Source: Cepaea nemoralis | Taxonomy: Eukaryota; Mollusca; Gastropoda; Stylommatophora; Helicidae | NCBI GenBank assembly: GCA_014155875.1 | Contig: JACEFZ010005601.1 | Span: 124,001-188,000, forward strand | Direction of reading: 5' to 3' | DNA: 64,000 nucleotides | Part shown: piece by piece, positions 24,621 through 36,774 of the stretch | How the letters are laid out: every line of letters begins with the position of its first letter | Position numbering within the stretch: the first letter of the stretch is position 1 | Notes under the pieces: model-generated | Told to the model about the DNA's origin: nothing | Database searches by the model: none | The model's input: only the letters and a program-made list of their open reading frames with translations | Program-made: the position numbers and the translations under genes

Positions 24621-24740
24621 ATATCTATCTGTCTGTCTGTCTGTCTGACCCGGCCCAGCCCATGGTGGAGAGCATCTCATTTAAATTATATAAGTAGTCA
24701 TATAAGATCCCGTTCCCGACTATCTGTCTGTCTGTCTGAC
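24244..24740. repeat. About 90-140 bp tandem block with (CTGT)n, 4 copies
   Basis: Each copy holds GACCCGGCCCGGCTTCGCCC, GGGGAGCATCTCATTTAATT, CATATAAGTAGTCATATAAG and then a variable-length (CTGT)n/(TCTA) microsatellite. Confidence 0.9.
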
Positions 24741-24744
24741 TTGG

Positions 24745-26145
24745 GTAAATGTAGGAGGGAGGAGGAAGAGGGAGGTGGAGGAGGGAAGAGGAGGGAGGAG
24801 GAGGGAGGAGACAGGAGGAGTAGGGAGGAATAGGAGGGGGGAGGAGGGATTAGGAGGAGGGAGGAGGCGAGGAGGAGGGAGGAGGAAGAGGGAGAAGGAT
24901 GGAGGAGGAGAACGCAGGAGGAGAAGGGAGCAGGAGGAGGAGAGGGAGGAGGAGGGAGAGGGAGGAGGAGGGAGGAGGAGGAGAGAGTAGGAGGAGGGAG
25001 GAGGCGGAGGGAGAAGGAAGAGGGAGGAGAAAGAGGGAGAAGGAGGAGGAAGAAGGAGGAGAAGGAGGGGGAGGAGGAGGAAGAGGAGGAGGGGAGGAGA
25101 AGGAGGGAGGAGGAATGTGAAGGGAGGAGGAGGGAGGAGGTAGAGGGAGGAGGAGGAGGAGGAGGGAGGCGGAGAGAGGAGGAGGAGGGAGGAGGAGGAA
25201 GAGGAAGGAGGAGGAATGTGAAGGGAGGAGGGGCGAGGAGGTAGAGGGAGGAGGAGGAGGTAGAGGGAGGAGGAGGGAGGAGGAGGAGGGAGGAGGTGGA
25301 GAGGGAGGAGGAGGAAGGAGGAGGGGGAGGAGTGAGGAGGAGGGAGGAAGAAGGAGGAGGAGGGAGGAGGAGTGGTGAGGAGGAGGGAGGAGGAGGAGGG
25401 AGGAGGAGAGAGGAGGAGGAGGGATGAGGAGGAGGGAGGAGGAGGAGGAATGTGAAGGGAGGAGGAGGAATGTGAAGGGAGGAGGAGGGAGGAGGTAGAG
25501 GGAGGAGGAGGAGTGAGGAGGAGGAGAGGGAGGAGGAGGAAGGAGGAGAGGGAGGAGGAGGAGGAGGGAGGAAGAAGGAGGAGGAGGGAGAAGGAGGGAG
25601 GAGGAGGAAGAGGGAGGAGGAGGAATGTGAAGGGAGGAGGAGGTAGAGGGAGGAGGAGGGAGGAGGAGAAGGGAGGAGGAGGGAGGAGGAGGAATGTGAA
25701 GGGAGGAGGAGGGAGGAGGTAGAGGGAGGAGGAGGAGGGAGGAGGAGGAGGAGAGGGAGGAGGAGGAAGGAGGAGGGGGAGGAGGAGGAGGAGGAGGGAG
25801 GAAGAAGGAGGAGGAGGGAAAAGGAGGGATGAGGAGGAGGAGGAGGGAGGAGGAGGAAGAGGGAGGAGGAGGAATGTGAAGGGAGGAGGAGGGATAGGGA
25901 GGAGGGGGAGGGGAAGAGGAAGAGGGTAGGAGGAAGAGTGGAGAGGAGGAGGGAGGAGGTAGAGGGAGGAGGAGGAGGGAGGAAAAGGGAGGAGGGAGGA
26001 GGAGAGAGGAGGAGGAGGGAGGAGGTAGGAGGAGGAGGAAGAGGGAGGAGGAGGGAGGAGAAGGAAGAAGGAGGAGGAAGAGGGAGGAGGATGGAGGAGG
26101 GAGAGGGAGGAAGAGGGAGGAGGAAGAGGAAGGAGGAGGAAGAGG

Positions 26146-26176
<31 letters not shown>

Positions 26177-26835
26177 GAGGAGGAGGATGGAGGAGGGAGA
26201 GGGAGGAGGGGAAGAGGAAGAGGGTAGGAGGAGGAGGGGAGAGGAGGAGAAGAAGGGAGAAGGAGGGAGGAGGAGAAAGAGGAGGAGGGAGGAGGAGGGG
26301 AGAGGAGGAGGGAGGAGGCAGAGGGAGAAGAAGGAAGGAGGAGGAGGAAGGAGGGAGAATGAGGAGGGGAGGAAGGAAAGGGAGGTGGAAGAGGAGGAGT
26401 AGGGAGGAGGAAAGAGGTAGGGGGAGGAGGATGTAGAGGGAGGAAGAGGATGAAGGAAAGGGAGGAGGAAGAGGAGGAGAAGGGAGGAGGAGGGTGGAGG
26501 GAGGAGGAGGAGGTAGAGGGAGGAGGAGGGAGGAGGTAGGAGGAGGAAGAGGGAAGAGGGAGAAGAAGGGAGAAAGAGGAGGGAGGATGATGAGGGAGAA
26601 GGAGGCAGGAGGAGGAGGGGGCAGGAGGAGGAGGTGGGATGAGGAGGGAGAGGGAGGAGGAGGGAAGATGAGGGAGGAGGCGGAGGAAGTAGGAGGGAGG
26701 AGGATGGAGGAGGAGGGGAGAGGGAGAAGGAAGAGGGAGAAGGAGGAGGGAGGAGGGAGAGGGATGAGAGGGAGGAGGAAGAGGAGAAGGGTGGAGGGAG
26801 GAGGTAGAGGGAGGAGAAGAGAGGAGGAGAGAGTT
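24745..26835. repeat. 2.1-kb purine tract, (GGA)/(GGAGGAGG)-type
   Basis: The plus strand is almost only A and G (GAGGAGGGAGGAGGAGGAAG and similar) for about 2.1 kb, with sparse T mostly in GGTAGAGGGAGG and GGAATGTGAAGGG sub-repeats. The minus strand therefore has 663- and 710-codon Ser/Pro/Leu frames, which are composition effects. Mirror-symmetric polypurine of this length can form triplex (H-DNA), and its GGG clusters allow quadruplexes. Confidence 0.97.
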
Positions 26836-26929
26836 CGCCATTCCGAATTCATACTCGTCTAGTTCTTCCCTTCTACACGACTGTAGATAACTTCCTTACA
26901 CATAAAAAGATGAATTGTTATTGATATTG

Positions 26930-27040
26930 CCGTGGCATGGAGGATTATCAGCAGCAGAGTTGATCCAAAAAACCAAAGACTGAGATCTACGGAGAGCCAT
27001 GAACGCCTACGCCAGCCGGCACGGCACTTGATGATGATGA
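26930..27040 (+). pseudogene. RTE-like LINE 3' end, extreme 5' truncation
   Basis: About 110 bp matching the end of 23785-24240: GCATGGAGGATTATCAGCAG, then CTGAGATCTACGGAGAGCCA and a GATGATGATGAT tail. Confidence 0.85.
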
Positions 27041-27477
27041 TTGCCGTGTGACGATTCTGTGTAGTCACGTCATTTTCTTCCCTTTCCCTAGCGTTTTGGT
27101 TCGGGGATTCTTTCATCATCATCATCATATATTTACGTACGTATTTTGGGAGGGGGAGGAGGGAGGAGGAAGAAGAAGAAAAAAAACTATGACAGTTGAC
27201 AGCTCTGGAATGAAAGGAAGGCGTGTAGAAAATTTCATCTCAATCGGATGGGCCGTTCGCGAACAAATAAAGGACATACATATTTACATACATACATATA
27301 TACATATATACATACACTTTGTTTTATAGATATAGATATTAGCTGATTATAATCAGCGCTGATTTATAGAATATATTAGCTGATTAATGTGCTAATGTGC
27401 GCTAATGTATAGATTTTATTAGCTGTCTATAATGTGCATTGATTTATAAATTATGTTACACGCGCCTACTGCATAAA

Positions 27478-30400
27478 CTCATTATACAATAAACAGAACA
27501 CACTTCTATCACATCAACTCTATCAGTATACAATAAACAGAACACACTTCTACTGCATCAACTCTATCAGTATACAATAAACAGAACACACTTCTACCAC
27601 ATCAACTCTATCACTGTACAATAAACAGAACACATGTCTACCACATCAACTCTATCATTGTACAATAAACAGAACACACTTCTACCACATCAACTCTATC
27701 AGTATACAATAAACAGAACACACTTCTACCACATCAACTCTATCGTTGTACAATAAACAGAACACACGTCTACCACATCAACTCTATCAGTGTACAATAA
27801 ACAGAACACACTTCTACCACATCAACTCTATCGTTGTACAATAAACAGAACACACGTCTACCACATCAACTCTATCAGTATACAATAAACAGAACACACT
27901 TCCACCACATCAACTCTATCAGTATACAAAAACAGAACACACTTCTACCACATCATCTCAGTCAGTATACAATGAACAGAACACACTTCTACCACATCAA
28001 CTCTATCGTTGTACAATAAACATAACACACTTCTACTGCATCAACTCTATCAGTGTACAATAAACAGAATACACTTCTACTGCATCAACTCTATCGTTGT
28101 ACAATAAACAGAACACACTTCTACCACATCAACTCTACCGTTGTACAATAAACAGAACACACTTCTACCATATCAACTCTATCATTGTACAATAAACATA
28201 ACACACTTCTACCACATCAACTCTTATCATTGTTCAATAAACAGAATACACTTCTACTGCATCAACTCTATCATTGTACAATAAACAGAACACACTTCTA
28301 CCACATCAACTCTATCATTGTACAATAAACAGAACACACTTCTACCACATCAACTCTATCATTGTACAATAAACAGAACACACTTCTACCACATCAACTC
28401 TATCATTGTACAATAAACAGAACACACTTCTACCACATCAACTCTATCATTGTACAATAAACAGAACACACTTCTACCACATCAACTCTATCGTTGTACA
28501 CTAAACAGAACACACTTCTACCACATCAACTCTATCATTGTACAATAAACAGAACACACTTCTACCACATCAACTCTATCATTGTACAATAAACATAACA
28601 CACTTCTACCACATCAACTCTATCGTTGTACAATAAACAGAACACACTTCTACCACATCAACTCTATCATTGTACAATAAACAGAACACACGTTCTACCA
28701 CATCAACTCTATCAGTGTACAATAAACAGAACACACTTCTACCACATCAACTCTATCAGTATACAATAAACAGAACACACTTCTACCACATCAACTCTAT
28801 CGGTATACAATAAACAGAACACACTTCTACCACATCAACTCTATCATTGTACAAAAAACAGAACACACGTTCTACCACATCAACTCTATCAGTGTACAAT
28901 AAACAGAACACACTTTTACCACATCAACTCTATCGGTATACAATAAACAGAACACACTTCTACCACATCAACTCTATCATTGTACAATAAACAGAACACA
29001 CGTTCTACCACATCAACTCTATCGGTATACAATAAACAGAACACACTTCTACCACATCAACTCTATCAGTATACAATAAACAGAATACACTTCTACCACA
29101 TCAACTCTATCATTGTACAATAAACAGAACACACGTTCTACCACATCAACTCTATCAGTGTACAATAAACAGAACACACTTCTACCACATCAACTCTATC
29201 AGTATACAATAAACAGAACACACTTCTACCACATCAACTCTATCGGTATACAATAAACAGAACACACTTCTACCACATCAACTCTATCATTGTACAATAA
29301 ACAGAACACACGTTCTACCACATCAACTCTATCAGTGTACAATAAACAGAACACACTTCTACCACATCAACTCTATCGGTATACAATAAACAGAACACAC
29401 TTCTACCACATCAACTCTATCATTGTACAATAAACAGAACACACTTCTACCACATCAACTCTATTGGTATACAATAACAGAACACACTTCTACCACATCA
29501 ACTCTATCAGTATACAATAAACAGAACACACTTCTACCACATCAACTCTATCATTGTACAATAAACAGAACACACTTCTACCACATCAACTCTATCAGTA
29601 TACAATAAACAGAACACACTTCTACCACATCAACTCTATCATTGTACAATAAACAGAACACACTTCTACCACATCAACTCTATCATTGTACAATAAACAG
29701 AACACACTTCTACCACATCAACTATATCAGTATACAATAAACAGAACACACTTCTACCACATCAACTCTATCAGTATATAATAAACAGAACACACTTCTA
29801 CCACATCAACTCTATCAGTATACAATAAACAGAACACACTTCTACCACATCAACTCTATCGGTATACAATAAACAGAACACACTTCTATCACATCAACTC
29901 TATCAGTATACAGTAAACAGAACACACTTCTACCACATCAACTCTATCATTGTACAATAAACAGAACACACTTCTACCACATCAACTCTATCATTGTACA
30001 ATAAACAGAACACACTTCTACCACATCAACTCTATCAGTGTACAATAAACAGAACACACTTCTATCACATCAACTCTATCATTGTACAATAAACAGAACA
30101 CACTTCTATCACATCAACTCTATCAGTATACAATAAACAGAACACACTTCTATCACATCAACTCTATCAGTATACAATAAACAGAACACACTTCTATCAC
30201 ATCAACTCTATCAGTATACAATAAACAGAACACACTTCTACCACATCAACTCTATCAGTGTACAATAAACAGAACACACTTCTACCACATCAACTCTATC
30301 AGTATACAATAAACAGAACACACTTCTACCACATCAACTCTATCGGTATACAATAAACAGAACACACTTCTATCACATTAACTCTATCAGTATACAATAA

Positions 30401-31304
30401 ACAGAACACACTTCTATCACATCAACTCTATCATTGTACAATAAACAGAACACACGTTCTACCACATCAACTCTATCAGTATACAATAAACAGAACACAC
30501 TTCTACCACATCAACTCTATCAGTATACAATAAACAGAACACACTTCTACCACATCAACTCTATCAGTATATAATAAACAGAACACACTTCTACCACATC
30601 AACTCTATCGGTATACAATAAACAGAACACACTTCTACCACATCAACTCTATCGGTATACAATAAACAGAACAAACTTCTACTGCATCAACTCTATCGGT
30701 ATACAATAAACAGAACACACTTCTACCACATCAACTCTATCGGTATACAATAAACAGAACACACTTCTACCACATTAACTCTATCAGTATATAATAAACA
30801 GAACACACTTCTACCACATTAACTCTATCAGTATACAATAAACAGAACACACTTCTACCACATCAACTCTATCGGTATACAATAAACAGAACACACTTCT
30901 ACCACATCAACTCTATCATTGTACAATAAACAGAACACACGTTCTACCACATCAACTCTATCGGTATACAATAAACAGAACACACTTCTACCACATTAAC
31001 TCTATCAGTATATAATAAACAGAACACACTTCTACCACATTAACTCTATCGGTATACAATAAACAGAACACACTTCTACCACATTAACTCTATCAGTATA
31101 TAATAAACAGAACACACTTCTACCACATTAACTCTATCAGTATATAATAAACAGAACACACTTCTACCACATTAACTCTATCAGTATATAATAAACAGAA
31201 CACACTTCTACCACATTAACTCTATCAGTATATAATAAACAGAACACACTTCTACCACATCAACTCTATCAGTATACAATAAACAGAACAAACTTCTACT
31301 GCAT
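27478..31304. repeat. 44-bp minisatellite, about 87 copies
   Basis: Unit TACAATAAACAGAACACACT plus TCTACCACATCAACTCTATC plus ATTG (or AGTA, GGTA, GTTG). Variant units are intermixed in blocks. It ends about 24 bases from the exon 9 donor, filling the intron between exons 9 and 10. No coding seen. Confidence 0.97.
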
Positions 31305-31328
31305 CATCTCTCACTCTCTCTGCTTTAC

Positions 31329-31570
31329 CTGTTCTAATTCTGTCAGAATATTCCGTGTCCTGGTGCTGGTCGGACACAGTATAGCCCCGAAGTTTCACAT
31401 AATAGTCGGTGTTTGCGAGCAGGGGTCCGTTACAGTACTGCTGATTCTCACATTCTGCTGCGGCCTGGCCACCAATAACAAACACACGCGACTCATGCTG
31501 AGCTGCTCCGGCTAATCGGTGACTGGCACTTCCGCCACACAACGAGTCAGCCAGAAAAAAGTCCTGACAT
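31329..31570 (-). CDS. Receptor PTP exon 9: membrane-proximal ectodomain, second half
   Basis: 242 bases (1 + 80 codons + 1). It reads CQDFFLADSLCGGSASHRLA, then SRVFVIGGQAAAECENQQYC, NGPLLANTDYYVKLRGYTVS and EYSDRIRT. The C.GPL..NT.Y.VK.R.YT ... YSD..RT pattern is characteristic of the region just outside the membrane in PTPRB/Ptp10D-type receptors, with paired Cys (C-x-E-x4-YC). Acceptor TTTCCTCACAG, phase 2 in; donor AGAACAG|GTAAAG, phase 1 out, fitting exon 10. Confidence 0.93.
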
Positions 31571-32005
31571 CTGTGAGGAAATGTCACAGAATCATCAATT
31601 TGTTTATAAATTAATGACAGTCATGCAACTACGTAATGTCAGTAGCACACGTAAAGAGTGGCAGCCGCGCTAATGCAGCGCCTAGCACCCTTGTCGCTCG
31701 TGCTGCTAGTCCTTTCCTCATCATTATCTGCGAGTTAATACTAGCGACATAATTTCACATCATTATCTGATAATTAATACTAGCGACACTATTTCCCATC
31801 ATTATCTAACTATGAATACTAGGGAGATCATTTCCCATCATTATCTAACAATTAATACTAGCGAAAAAATCTGATATAGTTAGATCGACATCTACATATG
31901 GTTGTGTTTGTTGAGATATGGTTAGATCGACATCTACACAAGCCCATGTTTGTTGAGATATGGTTAGATCGACATCTACACATACCCGTGTCTGTTGATA
32001 TGGTT
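31571..32005. repeat. Intron with about 41-bp degenerate repeat and the first units of the 40-bp array
   Basis: 31690-31870 holds about four copies of CATCATTATCT...TTAATACTAGCGACA. From 31880 come about three diverged units of the 40-bp array (ATGGTTAGATCGACATCTAC), cut off by the insertion at 32006. Confidence 0.8.
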
Positions 32006-32962
32006 AGATAGACGTGGCCTCATGCGAAGCGAAAGCTTGCTAAAGGGATGTCGTCTGGAGATTGACCGTTCTTGGTTTGCGTATGGAGCGGCCAGTGGCA
32101 AACGAAATAACTAATACATGGAAGTGAGGCATTAAAGCAGCCATAAGCAGGAAATGGCGATTCTTTGGGTGAACCCAGTACCAGAGCGCAATGTGCCGGC
32201 TCTGCAATTATGGAAGCCTCCTTGGATGGCGGGGAATGCCCATGGTCTGCCCCTGCCTTCCCTTGAGGGTTGAGCGTGATGTCTTTGACCATCCTACCTT
32301 GACCAGCTGAGATGTTTGCGACACCACAATAGAATGTCCCTCGAAAGCCCCAGGAAGGCAAACCTGGTTTTAAAAAATGCCCGCAGAAATTGGATGTGCC
32401 GGCCTAAAGGTTGAAAATAAAAATGGCACAACGTAAAAACGTCCGAGTGAAATGCCTTCGTGCCCAGAACAGCTCTGACAATTTTGTCTTCAGGGCACAG
32501 CGTCCAGCAAACGTCCGAACTGAAAGCTCGCTGAGTGGATGTCGTCTGCAGACTGACCGTTCCTAGTTTGTGCGGGGAGCGGCCTGTGGCGAACGAAATG
32601 CCCATTACATGGAAATGAGGAATTAAAAGAGCTATATGCAGGACGTGGCGATTCCTTGGGTTAGCCCAGTACCAGAGCGTTGTGTGTCGGCTCTGCAATT
32701 ATGGAAGCCTCCTTGGATGGCGGAAAATACCCATGGACAGCCCTTGCCTTCCCTTGAGGGTTGACCGTGAAGTCTTCGACCGTTCTAACTTGACCAGCTG
32801 GGATGTGGACGGCACCACAATCGTGAGAGTCCCCTAGGAATGCTAACCTGGTTTAAAAACGCACGCTAAAGTCGGATGTGTTGGCCTAGGGGTTTTGGCC
32901 CAAGGGTGCCTAACCAGACACACCGCAATCACGTCTGAAAAACACCCCGGATGAACGCAGAA
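32006..32962. mobile_element. Unclassified repetitive insertion with internal duplication
   Basis: It splits the 40-bp array. The first 480 bp and second 480 bp are diverged copies of each other: GATGTCGTCTGGAGATTGAC vs GATGTCGTCTGCAGACTGAC, and TTATGGAAGCCTCCTTGGAT in both at 32210 and 32698. The end (AAGTCGGATGTG, GGCCTA, CACGTCTGAAAAACACCCCG, GATGAACGCAGAAGAA) matches the short insertion at 46604-46756, so this is a dispersed family whose 3' end is seen twice. Minus-strand frames (32020-32361, 32294-32698) overlap across the duplication and show no domain. Confidence 0.6.
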
Positions 32963-34935
32963 GAATAGATCGACATCTACACATGACCGTGTTTGTTGAT
33001 ATGGTTAGATCGACATAGACACATGCTCATGTCTGTTGATATGGTTAGATCGACATAGACACATGCTCATGTCTGTTGATATGGTTAGATCGACATCTAC
33101 ACATGACCGTGTTTGTTGATATGGTTAGATCGACATAGACACATGCTCATGTCTGTTGATATGGTTAGATCGACATAGACACATGCTCATGTCTGTTGAT
33201 ATGGTTAGATCGACATCTACACATGACCGTGTTTGTTGATATGGTTAGATCGACATAGACACATGCTCATGTCTGTTGATATGGTTAGATCGACATAGAC
33301 ACATGCTCATGTCTGTTGATATGGTTAGATCGACATCTACACATGACCGTGTTTGTTGATATGGTTAGATCGACATAGACACATGCTCATGTCTGTTGAT
33401 ATGGTTAGGTCGACATCTACACATGACCGTGTTTGTTGATATGGTTAGATCGACATAGACACATGCCACGGTCTGTTGATATGGTTAGATCGACATCTAC
33501 ACATGCCACGGTCTGTTGATATGGTTAGATCGACATCTACACATGCCACGGTCTGTTGATATGGTTAGATCGACATCTACACATGCCACGGTCTGTTGAT
33601 ATGGTTAGATCGACATCTACACATGCCACGGTCTGTTGATATGGTTAGATCGACATCTACACATGCCACGGTCTGTTGATATGGTTAGATCGACATAGAC
33701 ACATGACCGCGTCTGTTGATATGGTTAGATCGACATCTACACATGCCACTGTCTGTTGATATGGTTAGATCGACATCTACACATGACCGCGTCTGTTGAT
33801 ATGGTTAGATCGACATCTACACATGACCGCGTCTGTTGATATGGTTAGATCGACATCTACACATGCCACTGTCTGTTGATATGGTTAGATCGACATCTAC
33901 ACATGCCACTGTCTGTTGATATGGTTAGATCGACATCTACACATGACCGCGTTTGTTGATATGGTTAGATCGACATCTACACATGACCGCGTCTGTTGAT
34001 ATGGTTATATCGACATCTACACATGACCGCGTCTGTTGATATGGTTAGATCGACATCTACACATGACCGCGTCTGTTGATATGGTTAGATCGACATCTAC
34101 ACATGACCGCGTCTGTTGATATGGTTAGATCGACATCTACACATGACCGCGTCTGTTGATATGGTTAGATCGACATCTACACATGACCGCGTTTGTTGAT
34201 ATGGTTAGATCGACATCTACACATGACCGCGTCTGTTGATATGGTTAGATCGACATCTACACATGACCGCGTCTGTTGATATGGTTAGATCGACATCTAC
34301 ACATGACCGCGTCTGTTGATATGGTTAGATCGACATCTACACATGACCGCGTCTGTTGATATGGTTAGATCGACATCTACACATGACCGCGTCTGTTGAT
34401 ATTTTCAGATCGACATAGACACATGCTCATGTCTGTTGATATGGTTAGATCGACATCTACACATGCCACTGTCTGTTGATATGGTTAGGTCGACATCTAC
34501 ACATGACCGCGTCTGTTGATATTTTCAGATCGACATAGACACATGCTCATGTCTGTTGATATGGTTAGATCGACATCTACACATGACCGCGTCTGTTGAT
34601 ATGGTTAGATCGACATCTACACATGACCGCGTCTGTTGATATGGTTAGATCGACATCTACACATGACCGCGTCTGTTGATATTTTCAGATCGACATAGAC
34701 ACATGCTCATGTCTGTTGATATGGTTAGGTCGACATCTACACATGCCACTGTCTGTTGATATGGTTAGGTCGACATCTACACATGACCGTGTTTGTTGAT
34801 ATGGTTAGATCGACATCTACACATGCCACGGTCTGTTGATATGGTTAGATCGACAACTACATAGCCCGTGTTTATGGATATATGGTTAGATCGACATCTA
34901 CACATGCCCGTGTCTACTGAGATATGGTTAGTCCG
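32963..34935. repeat. 40-bp minisatellite, about 49 copies
   Basis: Unit TCTGTTGATATGGTTAGATC plus GACATCTACACATGACCGCG. Early copies (32963-33400) follow a 120-bp higher-order pattern (GACCGTG, GCTCATG, GCTCATG variants); later runs are GCCACGG and then GACCGCG variants. It ends about 110 bases before the exon 8 donor. Confidence 0.97.
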
Positions 34936-35045
34936 ACATGACCACATTTTGACAATTCAGCGGGAGATAGATCATCTAGTTATGTGCTCGTGATTCTATG
35001 ATGTAGATTCCTAAAAGAAGGACACAAGTAATGGTAACCACATAC

Positions 35046-35162
35046 TTCCCCACAGCCTGATATACTCGAACACTGCTGTTTGTCCTAGCCTCTGTCCAAC
35101 TGGGTAAGGAAGACGACTTATCATCAGTTGTTGGATCCCTGGAGACAATCACTGTGTGGTAC
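35046..35162 (-). CDS. Receptor PTP exon 8: membrane-proximal ectodomain, first half
   Basis: 117 bases (1 + 38 codons + 2). It reads YHTVIVSRDPTTDDKSS, then SLPSWTEARTNSSVRVYQAV. The Y.VIV...LP.W.EA......VYQ pattern is the known R3 receptor signature following the NG.V turn of exon 7. Acceptor CTGTCAG; donor GGGAA|GTATGT, phase 2 at both ends; the join to exon 9 gives VGK|CQDFF. Confidence 0.92.
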
Positions 35163-35261
35163 CTGACAGGAGGTAGATTGGAGGCACGTCAGACATGCTT
35201 TATTCATGTCTTTGGTGAAACATGACATATTCCATATGTTAGATTAATATTTTTCCAAGAA

Positions 35262-36372
35262 ACACCTAATTTAAACAACTTCCCAGAAGACTATAGACAC
35301 CGGGGAGTCCAAGCAGCAAGATTAGAAACTAGATAGATTATATCCTGATTAGCAGAAGGTTTCGAAATGCATTAACAATCGCAAAAACAGTTCCAAATGC
35401 AGACTATTACAGTGATCACATATTAATTACAAGCACAGTGAGGGTAATGTTAAAGAAAGTCAAGTATACTACAGGAAAGACTAAATATGATTTGTGCACA
35501 TTGAAAAACGAAAATGAAATACAAGACAATTTTAACATAGAAGTAAATAAAACATTTGATATATTGTCTCATCTAGAGATCCTATTTCAAGATGTGGATG
35601 ATCAATTGGAAATGTTGAAGAAGTCAATCACTTTGGCTGCAGAAACAACTATTCCAAAATTTAAAAAGTGGATCGTAAGAAATGGATGACTGAAAAAACA
35701 TTGTACAATTAATGAAAACAAGAAGACACAACAAAAATAATCCTTCCAAATATGAGGAGGTTCATGGAAAGGTCAGAACATTATGTAAGGAGGCAAAGGA
35801 GGCATGGCTTGAGTAAGGTTGCATGGAAATTGAAAAACAACACAACAGTAAAAATATCAAATTAATGCACACAAAAATTCAGGATCTTACAAAGAACGCA
35901 TACATAAAAAGGCTGCCTAAAAACAAAAGATGGAAAAATCATAATAGAAAAAGATCAGATTTTACATGTATGGTCAGACAACGAGCCAGTAATTTTGTAT
36001 GGATGTGAAGCATGGACAATAAGCAGTCAAGCTGAAAAACATCTGATGGCTGTAGAAATGTGGTTTCTGAGGAAAATGCAAAGAATACCATGGACAGACA
36101 GAAAAACCAATGACCAAGTACTACAAGAAACAAATGAAAATCGTAAACTGATTAGAGAAATTAGACGTAGATGGTTCAAATGTTTTGGGCATGTTATGAG
36201 TAGAAATGAATTTGAGAACTGGTAAGATCGAGGGGAAGAGACCAAGGGGAAGGCCGAGAAGTAAATACCTGGATGGCTTAGCCACGTGGCATGGTCTAGA
36301 CAGAAACATGGAGCTGATCCTCTGGTGAGATAGCGAAACCTGACCGCCCACACTTATCGGCATGACACATGA
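35262..36372 (+). pseudogene. RTE-like LINE, internally deleted: endonuclease end fused to C-terminus
   Basis: The plus strand reads IDYILISRRFRNALTIAKTV with ADYYSDHILI (endonuclease SDH motif; the first part is at about 35335-35430). The EN-RT linker follows (35438-35689, DLCTLKNENEIQDNFNIEV). Near 35990 it jumps to YGCEAWTISSQAEKHLMAVE and EMWFLRKMQRIPWTDRKTN, ending at about 36370 with YRHDT. The RT fingers and palm (YADD) are gone, and there are stops at 35686 and later. Diverged 57-60 bp array units lie on both sides (35205-35260, 36380-36770). Confidence 0.8.
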
Positions 36373-36379
36373 TGGATGA

Positions 36380-36770
36380 GATTAATAGTTGACAGAAACA
36401 TGGCATGTTCATTTTGTAGAATAATACTTGAGAGAAACAGTCAGATGCTAAATGTTAAAGTAAATGTTGAGAGAAAGATGGCATTCTATATTTTAGAGTA
36501 ATCCTTGAAAGACACAGAACATATGCTTTATGTTAGAGTAATAGCTGAGAGAAAGATGGCATTCTATATTTTAGAGTAATTTATGAAAGTCACATAACAT
36601 ATGCTATATGTTAGAGTAATAGTTGAATGAAACATGACATATTTCATATGTTAGTATAATAGTTGAGAGAAAAATTATATATTCTATAAGTTAGAGTAAT
36701 AGTTGAATGAAACATGGCATATGCTATATGTTAGAGTAATAGTTGAGAGAAAAATGATATATGCTAATTA
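36380..36770. repeat. About 57-60 bp degenerate tandem repeat
   Basis: Seven diverged copies of GTTAGAGTAATAGTTGAGAG, then AAACATGGCATATGCTATAT. One more copy lies at 35205-35260 on the other side of the LINE. Confidence 0.8.
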
Positions 36771-36774
36771 TGAA

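Larger units (their letters stand above)
24241..27335 (+). mobile_element. Unclassified interspersed element with expanded internal repeats
   Basis: Left end ATACTAGCTGACCCGGCCCG. The right end includes TTCATCTCAATCGGATGGGC, CGTTCGCGAACAAATAAAGG and a (CATA)n/TATAGATATTAG terminus. Such CTAGCTGACCCGGC...GTTCGCGAACAAATAAAGGA pairs recur in invertebrate genomes, but I cannot name the family. Inside are a CTGT-rich tandem block (24244-24740), a purine tract (24745-26835) and a LINE 3' fragment (26930-27040). A short GGAGGGGGAGGAGGGAGGAG stretch at about 27147 may be the unexpanded seed type of the purine tract. Confidence 0.5.

Noticed and set aside
24720..26852. 663- and 710-codon Ser/Pro/Leu-rich frames
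   Set aside because: The strand is almost pure pyrimidine, so TAA/TAG/TGA can hardly occur; this is a composition effect.
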